A DNA stretch of 64,000 nt from Zygnema cylindricum (GCA_037447655.1 JBBHKE010001155.1:168909-232908); one strand, 5' to 3'; shown: positions 46,151 to 55,426, numbered from the stretch's first letter. The notes: generated from the letters alone by a model not told the origin. Numbers and translations are program-made.

Positions 46151-46957
46151 CAATGCAACTAATAATTGAACACTCAGACTTCCTCTTCTAAGTTCTATGG
46201 TACCCTCTTTCACTAAAATCTTCCCCACTATATCATCCCAATTCGAATTGCTATCACCTAGATCCTCCAACCGATTAATGATATTCCCATACTCTTCACG
46301 TACTTTCATCATCAATGTATTTACTCTTTGTCTCTCAGACCATGAGTTACTTGCGCTCTCTAGTTTTCCAAATAATGCTACTAAGTCATTCTAATAATCA
46401 TTAATACTTCCTCCCTTGTAAGCATAAGCTGAAATATTATTTTTTGCCAGCTGTTGCTGCTGCAATGACCTACTCTTATATTTATTTATAAGAGATACCC
46501 AAATCTGAGAGGAAGATCTAACATGCATAAGGGGAATGGCAATACCCTTCACTACACTTTTGAGAATTAAGAGCTTAGCCACCTTTTCCTTTTAGTTCCA
46601 ATTTTCATATTCTGACCGTTACGTCTAACTCTTGTCACTATTGCTGGTGGTGCTGCTGCCGGTATCGTCCTTAACAATAGAGTCCCTCGAGAAGTAACTC
46701 CTCCCTTTTCTCCTTCTATTATTATTTCCTCCCCTTCCTCGTCATTGTTTTTGATGGTGGCTGATGTTGTAACAACAGCTGTGACGGAGGTGCTAGAAAA
46801 ACGTGTTACTCCAAACCCAGGTAGAAGTGGGCAACGAATTTGCTTGGACACTATGCCCCATAGGTGCTTCTCAAAAAGTTCTCCCTCCATCATAATTTCC
46901 CAATAAAGAAAGTCTGATCCATTAAATATGGGCACCTTAGAGGGTGGGCCCATAACC
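46151..46957 (-). pseudogene. Element L': gag fragment, broken
   Basis: Reverse-strand gag of the H/Z type. It starts just after a PBS (VMGPPSKVPIFNGSDFLYW), has a Thr/Glu-rich variable part, then a frameshift and stop (near 46568-46590). It ends at SVQLLVAL where J pol begins. It shares about 85% of residues by eye with the Z gag at 48844-49546, including the same frameshift and stop, so both come from one already-broken ancestor. Confidence 0.8.
46943..46957 (-). other. PBS of element L'
   Basis: On the + strand GGTGGGCCCATAACC, the exact initiator tRNA-Met anticodon-arm sequence, at the inner edge of the L' LTR. Confidence 0.8.
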
Positions 46958-47607
46958 AGAAATTTTGGGTCTCCATTGTCCCACAGAATGAGCAGCCTAT
47001 GCAAAGCCCGTAGGATAATATTTGCTCCTTCCATTTTCTCACTGAATAGGTATCGCCCAGGCACACAAAAACTCTCACCACCCTAACCCATGTGAGAACA
47101 AGACTCCCTTGAGTCAAACGCAAAAAGAATCACTAAATTTGCTCCCTTGAGCAGTAAGTTATGGTTCGCCAAAGATAGCCTATAAATATAAAAGGTCATA
47201 TGGAGAGAGGGGCCTGAAAAACGCAAAGTCCGTTAACTCCTACTCAGAACTACCTACTACTCTACCCTAGGCCAATCAAAAGAGTGTATAGTACACGAAG
47301 GTACAGTGGCCAATTGTATTTCTTGTATGGCCATTATACAACATAGCCTTCTAGTTGACTCTTGTCAATTTCGGAGCCATCGTTCTTCCTCCCATCCTTT
47401 CCGAGGTCTAATGATGTGGCGCCACGTGGCATAGTGCGCCGCTATGTCGAAATGCCGCCAAAGAATTATTCTGGTTTGGCGAGAACACGAAATCTGTTCG
47501 ATAATGTATTTTACACGGTTAGATTTGCGTCCGCGAGCGTCGTTTGATTATAGATGACGTTTTGTCAATTTTGGTATGTTTAGATGAAAGTGACATTTCG
47601 CGTAACA
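46958..47607 (-). repeat. 5' LTR of element L'
   Basis: About 650 bp, shorter than the other LTRs. It runs on the + strand from AGAAATTTTGG to GCGTAACA. On the element strand it has a TATATTTATAG box near 47180-47200 and the palindrome GACTCAAGGGAGTC near 47104-47117. The outer end is inferred from the CA terminus and from the return of Z coding sequence. Confidence 0.6.
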
Positions 47608-48843
47608 CTTTAAGAAATTACCGAACAAATGAATCTGCAGATTTGCCAAAGGAGAAGGACGTAAATACAACATCTGAGGTAACATCAGAATACGAAGTGG
47701 AATTAGATGAGGAACTTGATTAAACATCAGAATTAGTAGATAGGGGAGATGAAAATCTTCCTAAACAAAACCCAAGGATGCCTTCTATACCGGCGTTAGA
47801 TTTTGAAGGAGGAAAAAAAAGTAGTAAACGGCTTCAAAAAAGACATGTAAATAACAAACTCACAAAGATGTCTCACCTAGAAGAACCTCAGACATACTTA
47901 GAGGCCATAAATATCCCAGAAACCAGTCGGTGGATCACTGCCATCAATGAAGAAATGGCCTCTATCATGGAAGCTAATACATGGGAGTTGGTAGATTGTC
48001 CGCCAGACAGATTACCGATTGGATGTAAGTGGGTTTTTAATTAAACTAAACCCAAATAATACCATTGAAAGATATAAGGCTAGGTTGGTTGCTAAAGGTT
48101 ATACTCATAAAGAAGGAATAGACAATGAAGAAACCTTTGCACCCGTAGTCAGATTCCCTTCTGAATCCTCTTTAGTTTAGCCGCGGCTGAGGATATGGAA
48201 ATACACCAGATGGATATTAAGACCGCCATCTTACACGGAGAGTAGGAAGAAAAAATCAACATGAGGCAACCGGAAGAATTCGTGGAAAGTGGAGAAGAAA
48301 GCAAGGTGTGCAAACTGATAAAATCTCTTTACGGCCTTAAGCAAGCCATGCAGCAATGGAACATAAAATTGGACAATTTTTTGACAGGTTTAGGATACAT
48401 TAGAATAAGTTCAGATCACTCCATATATATATATTTGAGGATGAAAATGGAGTGATATTTATTGCTATTTGTGTTGATGATTTGTTAGTCTTAAGCAAGT
48501 CCTTAGAAAAAATTAACAAACTCAAACATGATCTGAGGAGTCGGTTTGACATGAAAGATCTCAGTGAAGCAAAATACATTTTGGGGATCCAAATGGAGAG
48601 GGATAGAGGGAATAGAATTATAAGATTCACTCAAAAAGAAGCTATCTGTAATATGCTAGAAAAGTTTCAGATGAAGAAAGCAAATGGGTGTACCACTCCC
48701 ATGGATCTAAAAAAAGTATCGGAGGAAGTGAAGAGGGAGGGATATTGATTTTGAATGATAAGATGGATGAGGAAGAAAAGAGGTTTATGGAAAGAATTCC
48801 TTATGGACAAATTTAAGCCAGTTTAATTTACTTTATGAATTGT
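47608..48843 (+). pseudogene. Element Z: integrase tail and RT, broken
   Basis: Resumes Z after J and L' with about 75 codons missing. It reads an acidic spacer, then MPSIPALDFEGG and RT ([19 protein letters not shown] near 47980; KLIKSLYGLKQA near 48310). The RT catalytic box survives as CVDDLLVL near 48470. It then reads AKYILGIQMERDR and ends at YFMNCN (48843), before RNase H. Stops occur near 47720, 48040 and 48180. The next bases are Z gag, a junction that is not a normal element boundary. Confidence 0.8.
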
Positions 48844-49546
48844 AATGATAATCGAGGGAGAACTTTTTGAGAATCATCTATGGGGCCAAGTTTCCGGGCG
48901 AATTCGTTGCCCACATCTACCTAGGTTTGGAGGAACACGTTTTTCTGGCACCTTCGTCACAGTTGCTGTTACAACATCAGCCACCATCACGAACGATGAC
49001 GAGGAAGGGGAGGAAATAATAATGGAAGGAGAAAATGGAGGAGTTGCTTCTCGAGGGACTCTATTGTCAAGGACGATACCGGCAGCAACACCACCAGCAA
49101 TGGTGACGAGAGTCAGACGTAACGGTCAGAATATGAAAATTGGAACTAAAAGGAAAAGGTGGCTAAGCTCTTAATTCTCAAAAGTGTAGTGAAGGGTATT
49201 GCCATTCCCCTTATGCATGTTAGGTCTTCCTCTCAGATTTGGGTATCTCTTGTAAATAAATATAAGAGTAGGTCATTGCAGTAGCAACAGCTGTCAAAAA
49301 ATAAGATTTCAGCTTATGCTTACAAGGGAGGAAGTATGAATGATTATTGCAATGACTTAGGAGCATTATTTGGAAAACTAGAGAGCGCAAGTAACTCATG
49401 GTCTGAGAGACAAAGAGTAAATACACTGATGATGAAAGTACGTGAAAAGTATGGGAAAATCATTAATCAGTTGGAGGATCTAGGTGATAGCAATTCGAAT
49501 TGGGATGATATAGTGGGGATGATTTTAGTGAAAGAGAGTACCATAG
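48844..49546 (+). pseudogene. Element Z: gag N-terminal part, broken
   Basis: Starts without LTR or PBS at IIEGELFENHLWG and reads the variable Thr/Glu region. A frameshift and stop occur near 49170. It then continues with VSLVNKYKSRSL, a UBN2-like gag core and MILVKESTI, where H inserted with duplication CATAG. It continues at 53923. It is the inverted counterpart of L' at 46151-46893. Confidence 0.8.
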
Positions 49547-50788
49547 TGAAACTCTGAGACCTCCATTGGCCCTCTGAGTATGCAGATCCAAAAGAAGCTA
49601 ATCTAGATAGTGCCGACTCCAAGTTAATGTAAACCCAAGTGACTGACCCCTTGACAGTCAGAACCCCAATATAGATTCACCCCTGTGAAATAACACTTTC
49701 TGTGTGCTCAGTTCCACCACAGAATGCAAAGTTAGAATATGAGATTTGGACACATTCACCCACTTTGACTTTCCCTTAGAAATACAGCCACCCTGGCAGA
49801 CAAAAACTCTGACCGACTACACCCCTGTGTAGCCTAGACTCCCCTGAGTCCGCAGCAAAAAGAATCACTGAAAATGGTCAAGTAAATTGATAGTTATGGC
49901 TGGCCAAAGTTTGCCATTTATACAGGGTGCTCTCTGGGAGAGGCAGTTGCCTACCCAAAATTTTCTAAGTCCTATTCCCTCTCTAAAACTCTATCTACTG
50001 AAGTACGGCACCAATCAAATTAGTGTGTCGTACAGAAAAGTACAGGTGCCGGTGTACTTTCTGTACGGCCATTGTACGACATGGCCAAAATGTCGACACG
50101 TGTCAAATCAGGATTAGTTCCTGTAATCTCCGGAATTCCCGTAGTCCAATGTTATCACGCCACGTGTCACTTGACGTGACAAAGACCGTAAAACGCCAAA
50201 AATGCCTTTTCCGTGATCGCGGCGCCTATCGTGGCCGTCCGATCAAGACCGGCTATAATCGTAGCCGCTGAAATTCGACGCGCGGTATTTGTTTCGCTAT
50301 CGAAACAAATGCGCGGTATTTGTTTCGCTGTCGAAACAAATGCGCGGTATTTGTTTCGCTATCGAAACAAATGCGTGGTATCCGTTCTGCCCCCATTCCG
50401 TACTTCGTACTAAACTAAACTGTATCTATGTACTAAGTATCTATTAGCCGTTAAACGGATTAATCTACATATAACGATTTATATATTTGTCAAACCCTAT
50501 ATATCGTAATATCTGTTCTAGACATAACGGCTAGAGCTAACGGCTAACGCGGATTGATGGACGGTAGGTACCAGGATCAATTCCTGGGTCCGTCAACCAA
50601 CTTTTGGTAAGACTACATAATTTACCCCCTGTCTTCTCTAGAGAGCCTAGGCAGCCATGGCTCTAGCTCCCTATCCAGCCTTCAGTGACTACGACAAGTA
50701 TGGGGGCTTGGAAAGGGGAGTTAGAGGCAGACCGCCTCAGCTCTTTTTCTATCCTAATACAGACCTATAAAATACTCAAATATCAACA
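49547..50788 (-). repeat. 3' LTR of element H
   Basis: 1242 bp, on the + strand TGAAACTCTG to ATATCAACA. It contains three 31-bp palindromic repeats (50280-50372), the T-arm-like hairpin CCAGGATCAATTCCTGG (50571-50587) and GCCATGGCT near 50655. Confidence 0.93.
50280..50372 (-). repeat. Triplicated 31-bp palindromic promoter repeat in H 3' LTR (same at 53409-53501)
   Basis: Units at 50280-50310, 50311-50341 and 50342-50372. Each contains GCGCGGT followed by the palindrome ATTTGTTTC-N5-7-GAAACAAAT. The middle unit differs by one base (CTGTC for CTATC). Other LTRs here have one such unit. The position upstream of the CCAAT/GTAC part suggests an enhancer-like array. Confidence 0.75.
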
Positions 50789-50801
50789 CTCCCCTTATTT
50801 T
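50789..50801 (-). other. Polypurine tract of element H
   Basis: On the element strand AAAATAAGGGGAG directly precedes the 3' LTR, identical to that of C. Confidence 0.8.
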
Positions 50802-50817
50802 CTAGTCTATTTTTCTT

Positions 50818-52671
50818 TTAACTTCCACAAACAAGTAAACAAACACCCCCTCCCCTTTTTCTTTTCTTTTTCCTTTTTCCTTTTCCTTTCATAAAACTTA
50901 AGTATTTAACACAGTGGATAAAATGAACTGAAATGATAATTGTATCACATATTTTATTTAACATCCCATTTTTCTTAAACCGGAGCAAAGATTTTATCCA
51001 CCTCTTCCCTTTTCCATCCACACTAAATCCACTTTCCCTCTTGAAATTCAAACAACCAGCCCCATCCCCAACCTTCAACACATACCCGGATGATAACCCT
51101 TTTACAGGCACATCTTCACAAGAGACATCACACCAAGTAGTGATGTCAAATCCATCCACCTCCAAATATTCCCAAAAACCACTAGTCCCCACTAAGTTCC
51201 TCATAAGATCTACATCTTCCGTAATCATATTTTTATCCATGATAATTACCCCATTTTCTGAACTTCCCTCACTGTCTCCCATGGAATTCTTTCCACTATC
51301 ACTTTCTATTTTAATTCCCAATAAATATTTCTCTTCTCCCCTATCTTTTAAAACCCCCTCTAGAATTAATTCTCCCCTTTCCTCGGAATCCGTTGAAGTC
51401 TCCCTTTCCGACCAGTTTTCTGTTTCCAAAATATTTATGAAACTATCCTCAATATTTTGAACTTCTTCAAGTATCTCCTCTCTCTTTACTTCCCTTATAC
51501 CTCCAAAAGCACACTGTTGCCTTCGTCCTATTTCTGTGTACTTTTCTCTCTTCCCCATTCTACCGATGTGAAGAAGCTCCAATTTTTCTTCATCCTCTTT
51601 CTCCTCTTCCTCTTCGTCCTCCTCATCCACATTCCAACTTCTAAGTTTTTCCAAACAAGGGCATTCCTCCATATAATGACCCGGTTCCCTACAAAAGAAG
51701 CAAACCCCTTTTTTCAAAGCTCCCGTGCCTTTTCCTCTCCCTCTCTTTCCACCAAAGTTCCGATAAGGTTTACCTTTGTCTTTCTTTCTCTCATCACGCT
51801 TCCGCTCGTCACCACCGTTCTTCTCATCACGCTTCCGCTCGTCACCGCCGTTCCTCTCATCACGATTCCGCCAATCACCACCAGCTGAAAATGCATTGAC
51901 CCTGTCCTTTCCCCTACGAAGCTCCAAAGTGCTTTCCCTCACAAGAATTATCCCCATGGTAAAGCTCCAAGTCCACGAGGAGCCATCCATTGCCTGCATA
52001 CGACAAATTATGTTTTCGTACTCATCTGGGAGTTTCATAATTAGTGTATTAATCTTACTCTCCTCAGATTCTACATATCCCGCACTAGTAAGCTCAACAT
52101 ATAACGCAGCAATATCATTACAAAACTCTATCATGCTACCGCCTTTATAAACGTAGGCATCTATTTCTTGTTTTACTAATTGCTGCCTCTGAATAGTCTC
52201 ACTCTTATAAATCTGAGTTAGTGCTTCCCATATCTCCGAAGACTTGGTTAGACTTAAAAGAGTGATAGCTATCGACTTAGACACATATCTAAGTATGAGA
52301 TGTTTTGCTATAGTGTTTTTGTATTCCCATATTTTCCTGTCAATTTCTTCAGTTTTAATCCCTACATGTGGTACCATAGCTGAGAGCCTAGCTCCCCTCA
52401 CCATAGGTGTCCCTTTTTCCTTCTCCCCTATTTCCCCATCCACGGAAAGGTTTTTCCCTTCACCTTCCGTTGCATCTGAACTCCGGGTGATATTCTGGAC
52501 AGTCTCAGATGATTCTCCGTAGTAAGCTCCTCCAAAGCTAGGTGGCGGACATCTCACTTGTCCCGCAACAATTCCCCATAAGTGCTTCTCGAAAAGCAAT
52601 CCCTCCATTGTAAACGCCCAAAACGTGAAGCCTGTTCCATCAAACATAGGCACCCTAGATGGTGGGCCCAT
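50818..52671 (-). CDS. Element H gag-delta-pol fusion protein (617 aa)
   Basis: Unbroken frame starting at the ATG inside the PBS (MGPPSRVPMFDGTGF). The upstream frame is closed by TAG at the LTR edge. Residues 1-60 are the copia gag head. About 105-250 is the UBN2-like gag core (YKSETIQRQQL, AYVYKGGSMIEFCND). About 260-300 is an Arg/Glu/Asn repeat from three 33-bp units, and 324-337 is zinc knuckle CFFCREPGHYMEEC. An acidic run and RRQQCAFGGIREV follow. The region where C has protease, integrase and RT is replaced by about 55 residues, then EEKYLLGIKIESD (RT end) and TTWCDVSCEDVP...SSGYVLKVGDG (RNase H). The first RNase H Asp is kept and the MEAEY motif is gone. The tail is Lys/Arg-rich. It is a structural protein at most; I infer it could co-assemble with a helper's particles. 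Confidence 0.88.
   Translation of the reverse strand: MGPPSRVPMFDGTGFTFWAFTMEGLLFEKHLWGIVAGQVRCPPPSFGGAYYGESSETVQNITRSSDATEGEGKNLSVDGEIGEKEKGTPMVRGARLSAMVPHVGIKTEEIDRKIWEYKNTIAKHLILRYVSKSIAITLLSLTKSSEIWEALTQIYKSETIQRQQLVKQEIDAYVYKGGSMIEFCNDIAALYVELTSAGYVESEESKINTLIMKLPDEYENIICRMQAMDGSSWTWSFTMGIILVRESTLELRRGKDRVNAFSAGGDWRNRDERNGGDERKRDEKNGGDERKRDERKKDKGKPYRNFGGKRGRGKGTGALKKGVCFFCREPGHYMEECPCLEKLRSWNVDEEDEEEEEKEDEEKLELLHIGRMGKREKYTEIGRRQQCAFGGIREVKREEILEEVQNIEDSFINILETENWSERETSTDSEERGELILEGVLKDRGEEKYLLGIKIESDSGKNSMGDSEGSSENGVIIMDKNMITEDVDLMRNLVGTSGFWEYLEVDGFDITTWCDVSCEDVPVKGLSSGYVLKVGDGAGCLNFKRESGFSVDGKGKRWIKSLLRFKKNGMLNKICDTIIISVHFIHCVKYLSFMKGKGKRKKKRKRGGGVCLLVCGS
51788..51888 (-). repeat. Three 33-bp tandem units in H gag
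   Basis: Consecutive units of CTCATCACG(C/A)TTCCGC plus a variable half encode repeats of RDE(R/K)NGGDERK just before the zinc knuckle. The length is a multiple of three, so the frame is kept. A charged spacer or RNA-binding role is a guess. Confidence 0.75.
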
Positions 52672-52675
52672 AACC
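52661..52675 (-). other. PBS of element H, containing the start codon
   Basis: Element strand GGTTATGGGCCCACC, exact. The ATG at 52671-52669 within it is the only usable start of the 617-codon frame, because the codon spanning the LTR/PBS edge is TAG here (CAG in other elements). Confidence 0.85.
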
Positions 52676-53917
52676 TAAAACTCTGAGACCTCCATTGGCC
52701 CTCAGAGTATGCAGATCCAAAAGAAGCTAATCTAGATAGTGCCAACTCCAAGTTAATATAAACCCAAGTGACTGACCCCTTGACAGTCAAAACCCCAATA
52801 TAGATTCACCCCTGTGAAATAACACTTTCTGTGTGCTCAGTTCCACCACAGAATGCAAAGTTAGAATATGAGATTTGGACACATTCACCCACTTTGACTT
52901 TCCCTTAGAAATACAGCCACCCTGGCAGACAAAAACTCTGACCGACTACACCCCTGTGTAGCCTAGACTCCCCTGAGTCCGCAGCAAAAAGAATCACTGA
53001 AAATGGTCAAGTAAATTGATAGTTATGGCTGGCCAAAGTTTGCCATTTATACAGGGTGCTCTCTGGGAGAGGCAGTTGCCTACCCAAAATTTTCTAAGTC
53101 CTATTCCCTCTCTAAAACTCTATCTACTGAAGTACGGCACCAATCAAATTAGTGTGTCGTACAGAAAAGTACAGGTGCCGGTGTACTTTCTGTACGGCCA
53201 TTGTACGACATGGCCAAAATGTCGACACGTGTCAAATCAGGATTAGTTCCTGTAATCTCCGGAATTCCCGTAGTCCAATGTTATCACGCCACGTGTCACT
53301 TGACGTGACAAAGACCGTAAAACGCCAAAAATGCCTTTTCCGTGATCGCGGCGCCTATCGTGGCCGTCCGATCAAGACCGGCTATAATCGTAGCCGCTGA
53401 AATTCGACGCGCGGTATTTGTTTCGCTATCGAAACAAATGCGCGGTATTTGTTTCGCTGTCGAAACAAATGCGCGGTATTTGTTTCGCTATCGAAACAAA
53501 TGCGTGGTATCCGTTCTGCCCCCATTCCGTACTTCGTACTAAACTAAACTGTATCTATGTACTAAGTATCTATTAGCCGTTAAACGGATTAATCTACATA
53601 TAACGATTTATATATTTGTCAAACCCTATATATCGTAATATCTGTTCTAGACATAACGGCTAGAGCTAACGGCTAACGCGGATTGATGGACGGTAGGTAC
53701 CAGGATCAATTCCTGGGTCCGTCAACCAACTTTTGGTAAGACTACATAATTTACCCCCTGTCTTCTCTAGAGAGCCTAGGCAGCCATGGCTCTAGCTCCC
53801 TATCCAGCCTTCAGTGACTACGACAAGTATGGGGGCTTGGAAAGGGGAGTTAGAGGCAGACCGCCTCAGCTCTTTTTCTATCCTAATACAGACCTATGAA
53901 ATACTCAAATATCAACA
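52676..53917 (-). repeat. 5' LTR of element H
   Basis: 1242 bp, on the + strand TAAAACTCTG to ATATCAACA. The G-to-A change at 52677 alters the terminal TG and creates the in-frame TAG before the PBS. The 3' LTR still has TG, so the change came after insertion or late in copying. Confidence 0.93.
53045..53310 (-). promoter_or_regulatory. Promoter region of H 5' LTR (TATA, CCAAT/GTAC, G-box)
   Basis: On the element strand a TATAAAT box (53045-53051) lies about 100 bases downstream of a CCAAT motif enclosed by GTACGGCAC/GTGTCGTAC arms (about 53131-53161). Further out are the 10-bp palindrome GACACGTGTC (53224-53233) and a G-box CCACGTGTCA (53289-53298) followed by TGACGTGAC. ACGT-core elements bind plant bZIP factors in stress and light responses. 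That they drive H is inference. Confidence 0.55.
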
Positions 53918-53922
53918 CATAG

Positions 53923-54389
53923 AACTTAGAAGAGGAAGTCCGAGTGTTCAATTATTAGTTGCACTGGTCTGATTGGCGGAAGCGTGATGAGGAAAAGGAA
54001 AGGATCCCTATCGAAATTTTGGAGGAAAAAGACATGGAGGTGGTTGATTTGATCAACAAGGTAGAGGAGCTCCTCAAGGTAGATTATGTCACTTTGGCAA
54101 GAAACTGGGACATTATATGGAAGATTGTGTTAAGCTTGCAGATCTGCGATTTAAAGATAGACAAGGTTTCTTTAAAATATGGAGGAAAGAAAAAGGCTTT
54201 TTTTGACTCAAGTTCATCACGAGGAAGAAGATGACATAACCGAACCGGAAGAGGAGCTTGAGTAGCTTCTACTTAAACGAAAAACCACCGAGAAGCATGC
54301 AGACTTTCTACGGAGACAAAAGTGTGCTTTCAGAGGTTAGAGGGATCCACCTAAGGATGGATCATTGAGTCAGGGGCCTCAATGCATAT
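53923..54389 (+). pseudogene. Element Z: gag C-terminal part and protease start, broken
   Basis: Continues Z gag after H (ELRRGSPSVQLLVAL). It passes a charged region and a decayed zinc knuckle (KLGHYMEDC near 54100-54125), then an acidic stretch with stops near 54260 and 54340, and QKCAFRG. The protease reads SGASMHI, where element M inserted with duplication CATAT (54385-54389). Resumes at 60861. Confidence 0.8.
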
Positions 54390-55214
54390 TGTAGAAATTA
54401 ATGGTCTTTTTAAAGTATTTTCTAGGTCTGAATAGAAATAAGAAAGAAGCCGAGGCAGTCTATCTCTAACTTGTCTCTCCAACTTCTCAAACTTGTCGCA
54501 GTCACTGAGAAATTAGAGAAGGAGCTAGAGCCATGGCTACCTAGGCTATCCAGAGGTTTACGGGAAAATATATTTTAGTTAGGGGGTTAATTTACTAAAA
54601 GATATGTACCGGCGACAAGATTTGATCCTGCTACCTGCCGGCCGGCAGACAGGCAGTAGCTAGTAGCCTAAACTGTTAAGTCTAGGAGTAGTGTTATGTA
54701 ATATATGGTTTGATATTTACTTAAACATTTATACATAGGATAGTTCATTTAACTATAACTGATTACGGGAGACATATATCCAGTAAATGTAAAAGTACAG
54801 ATTCCGATACAGATAACAAACCAATACCGCGCATTTAATTCTTTAGTGAATCGAATACCGCGCATGTATTTATTACGGCTACGATTAAATGTGAATTTAA
54901 TCGGACGACCGCAATTAACGCCGAGATCGCGGAAGAGGATTTCGGCGGTTTGTGGTCATTGCCAAATCGGATAACACGTGGCCGAATGACATTAGATCGC
55001 GGCATCTCCGAGGATTAAAGGAGCGAATCCGGACATACCACGTGTCGACATTTAGGCCATGTCATACAATGGCCATACATAAAGTACACCGACAGCTGTA
55101 CTTTTGTGTACAAAATTGAAATCTTATTGGCTCCGTACATCAGTAGATAGAGTCTTTGAGAGAGATAAGACTTAGAAAAATTAGAAGATAGGACCCTCTC
55201 TCCTAGAGAGCTTC

Positions 55215-55223
55215 TATATAAAA
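55215..55223 (+). promoter_or_regulatory. TATA box of element M
   Basis: TATATAAAA followed by GG, 231 bases before the LTR end. Transcription would start near 55240-55250, just before the first leader hairpin, leaving a leader of about 200 bases to the PBS. The start site is inferred from spacing. Confidence 0.65.
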
Positions 55224-55250
55224 GGTCAACTTTGACACTCCATAACTTAC

Positions 55251-55301
55251 TGCTCAGGGAGCAAATTCAGAGATTCTTTTTGCTATCGACTCAGGGGAGT
55301 C
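55251..55301 (+). promoter_or_regulatory. Paired leader hairpins of element M (conserved R/U5 module)
   Basis: Hairpin 1 is TGCTCAGGGAGCA (55251-55263). Hairpin 2 is GACTCAGGGGAGTC (55288-55301). They are separated by a spacer with GATTCTTTTTGC. The same pair occurs in I (35546-35599) and C (26535-26585, reverse strand), and parts occur in H and L'. Both loops read AGG or AGGG. A role in RNA dimerisation or packaging is inference. Confidence 0.6.
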
Positions 55302-55426
55302 TTCTCTTCACATGGGTGAAGTTGGACAGAGTTTTTGTCTGCCAGGGTGGTAGTTATTTTTGCAGAAACACAAAGGGGTCAAGGTTATCCTAGAGGCTTG
55401 TTGGAAGCTGTCCACTCACAGGACTT

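Larger units (their letters stand above)
49547..53917 (-). mobile_element. Element H: young non-autonomous gag-bearing copia-type element
   Basis: 4371 bp on the reverse strand. It has two 1242-bp LTRs (49547-50788, 52676-53917) with only about six differences by eye, an exact CATAG duplication (49542-49546, 53918-53922), a PBS and a polypurine tract. The internal region is only 1887 bp and holds one open frame of 617 codons with gag and fused scraps of RT and RNase H. Protease, integrase and a functional RT are absent, so it must depend on another element. Low LTR divergence marks it as the youngest insertion here, and it sits in Z gag. Confidence 0.93.

Noticed and set aside
42200-47607. 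J and L' as one normal element
   Set aside because: The two LTRs are different families and lengths, and the Z flanks show a deletion rather than a five-base duplication.
50280-50372. CRISPR-like repeats
   Set aside because: Units are contiguous with no spacers and are palindromic promoter repeats within an LTR.
49887-50413. Three overlapping + strand frames repeated at 53016-53542
   Set aside because: Identical because both are H LTRs; they are antisense to the element and cross the triplicated palindrome.
51457-51888. 143-codon + strand frame opposite H gag
   Set aside because: Shadow of the intact reverse frame, produced by its Arg/Glu repeats.
50818-52671. H frame as a host gene with a zinc knuckle
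   Set aside because: It begins in a PBS, lies between two near-identical LTRs with target duplications, and its parts align in order with the C polyprotein.
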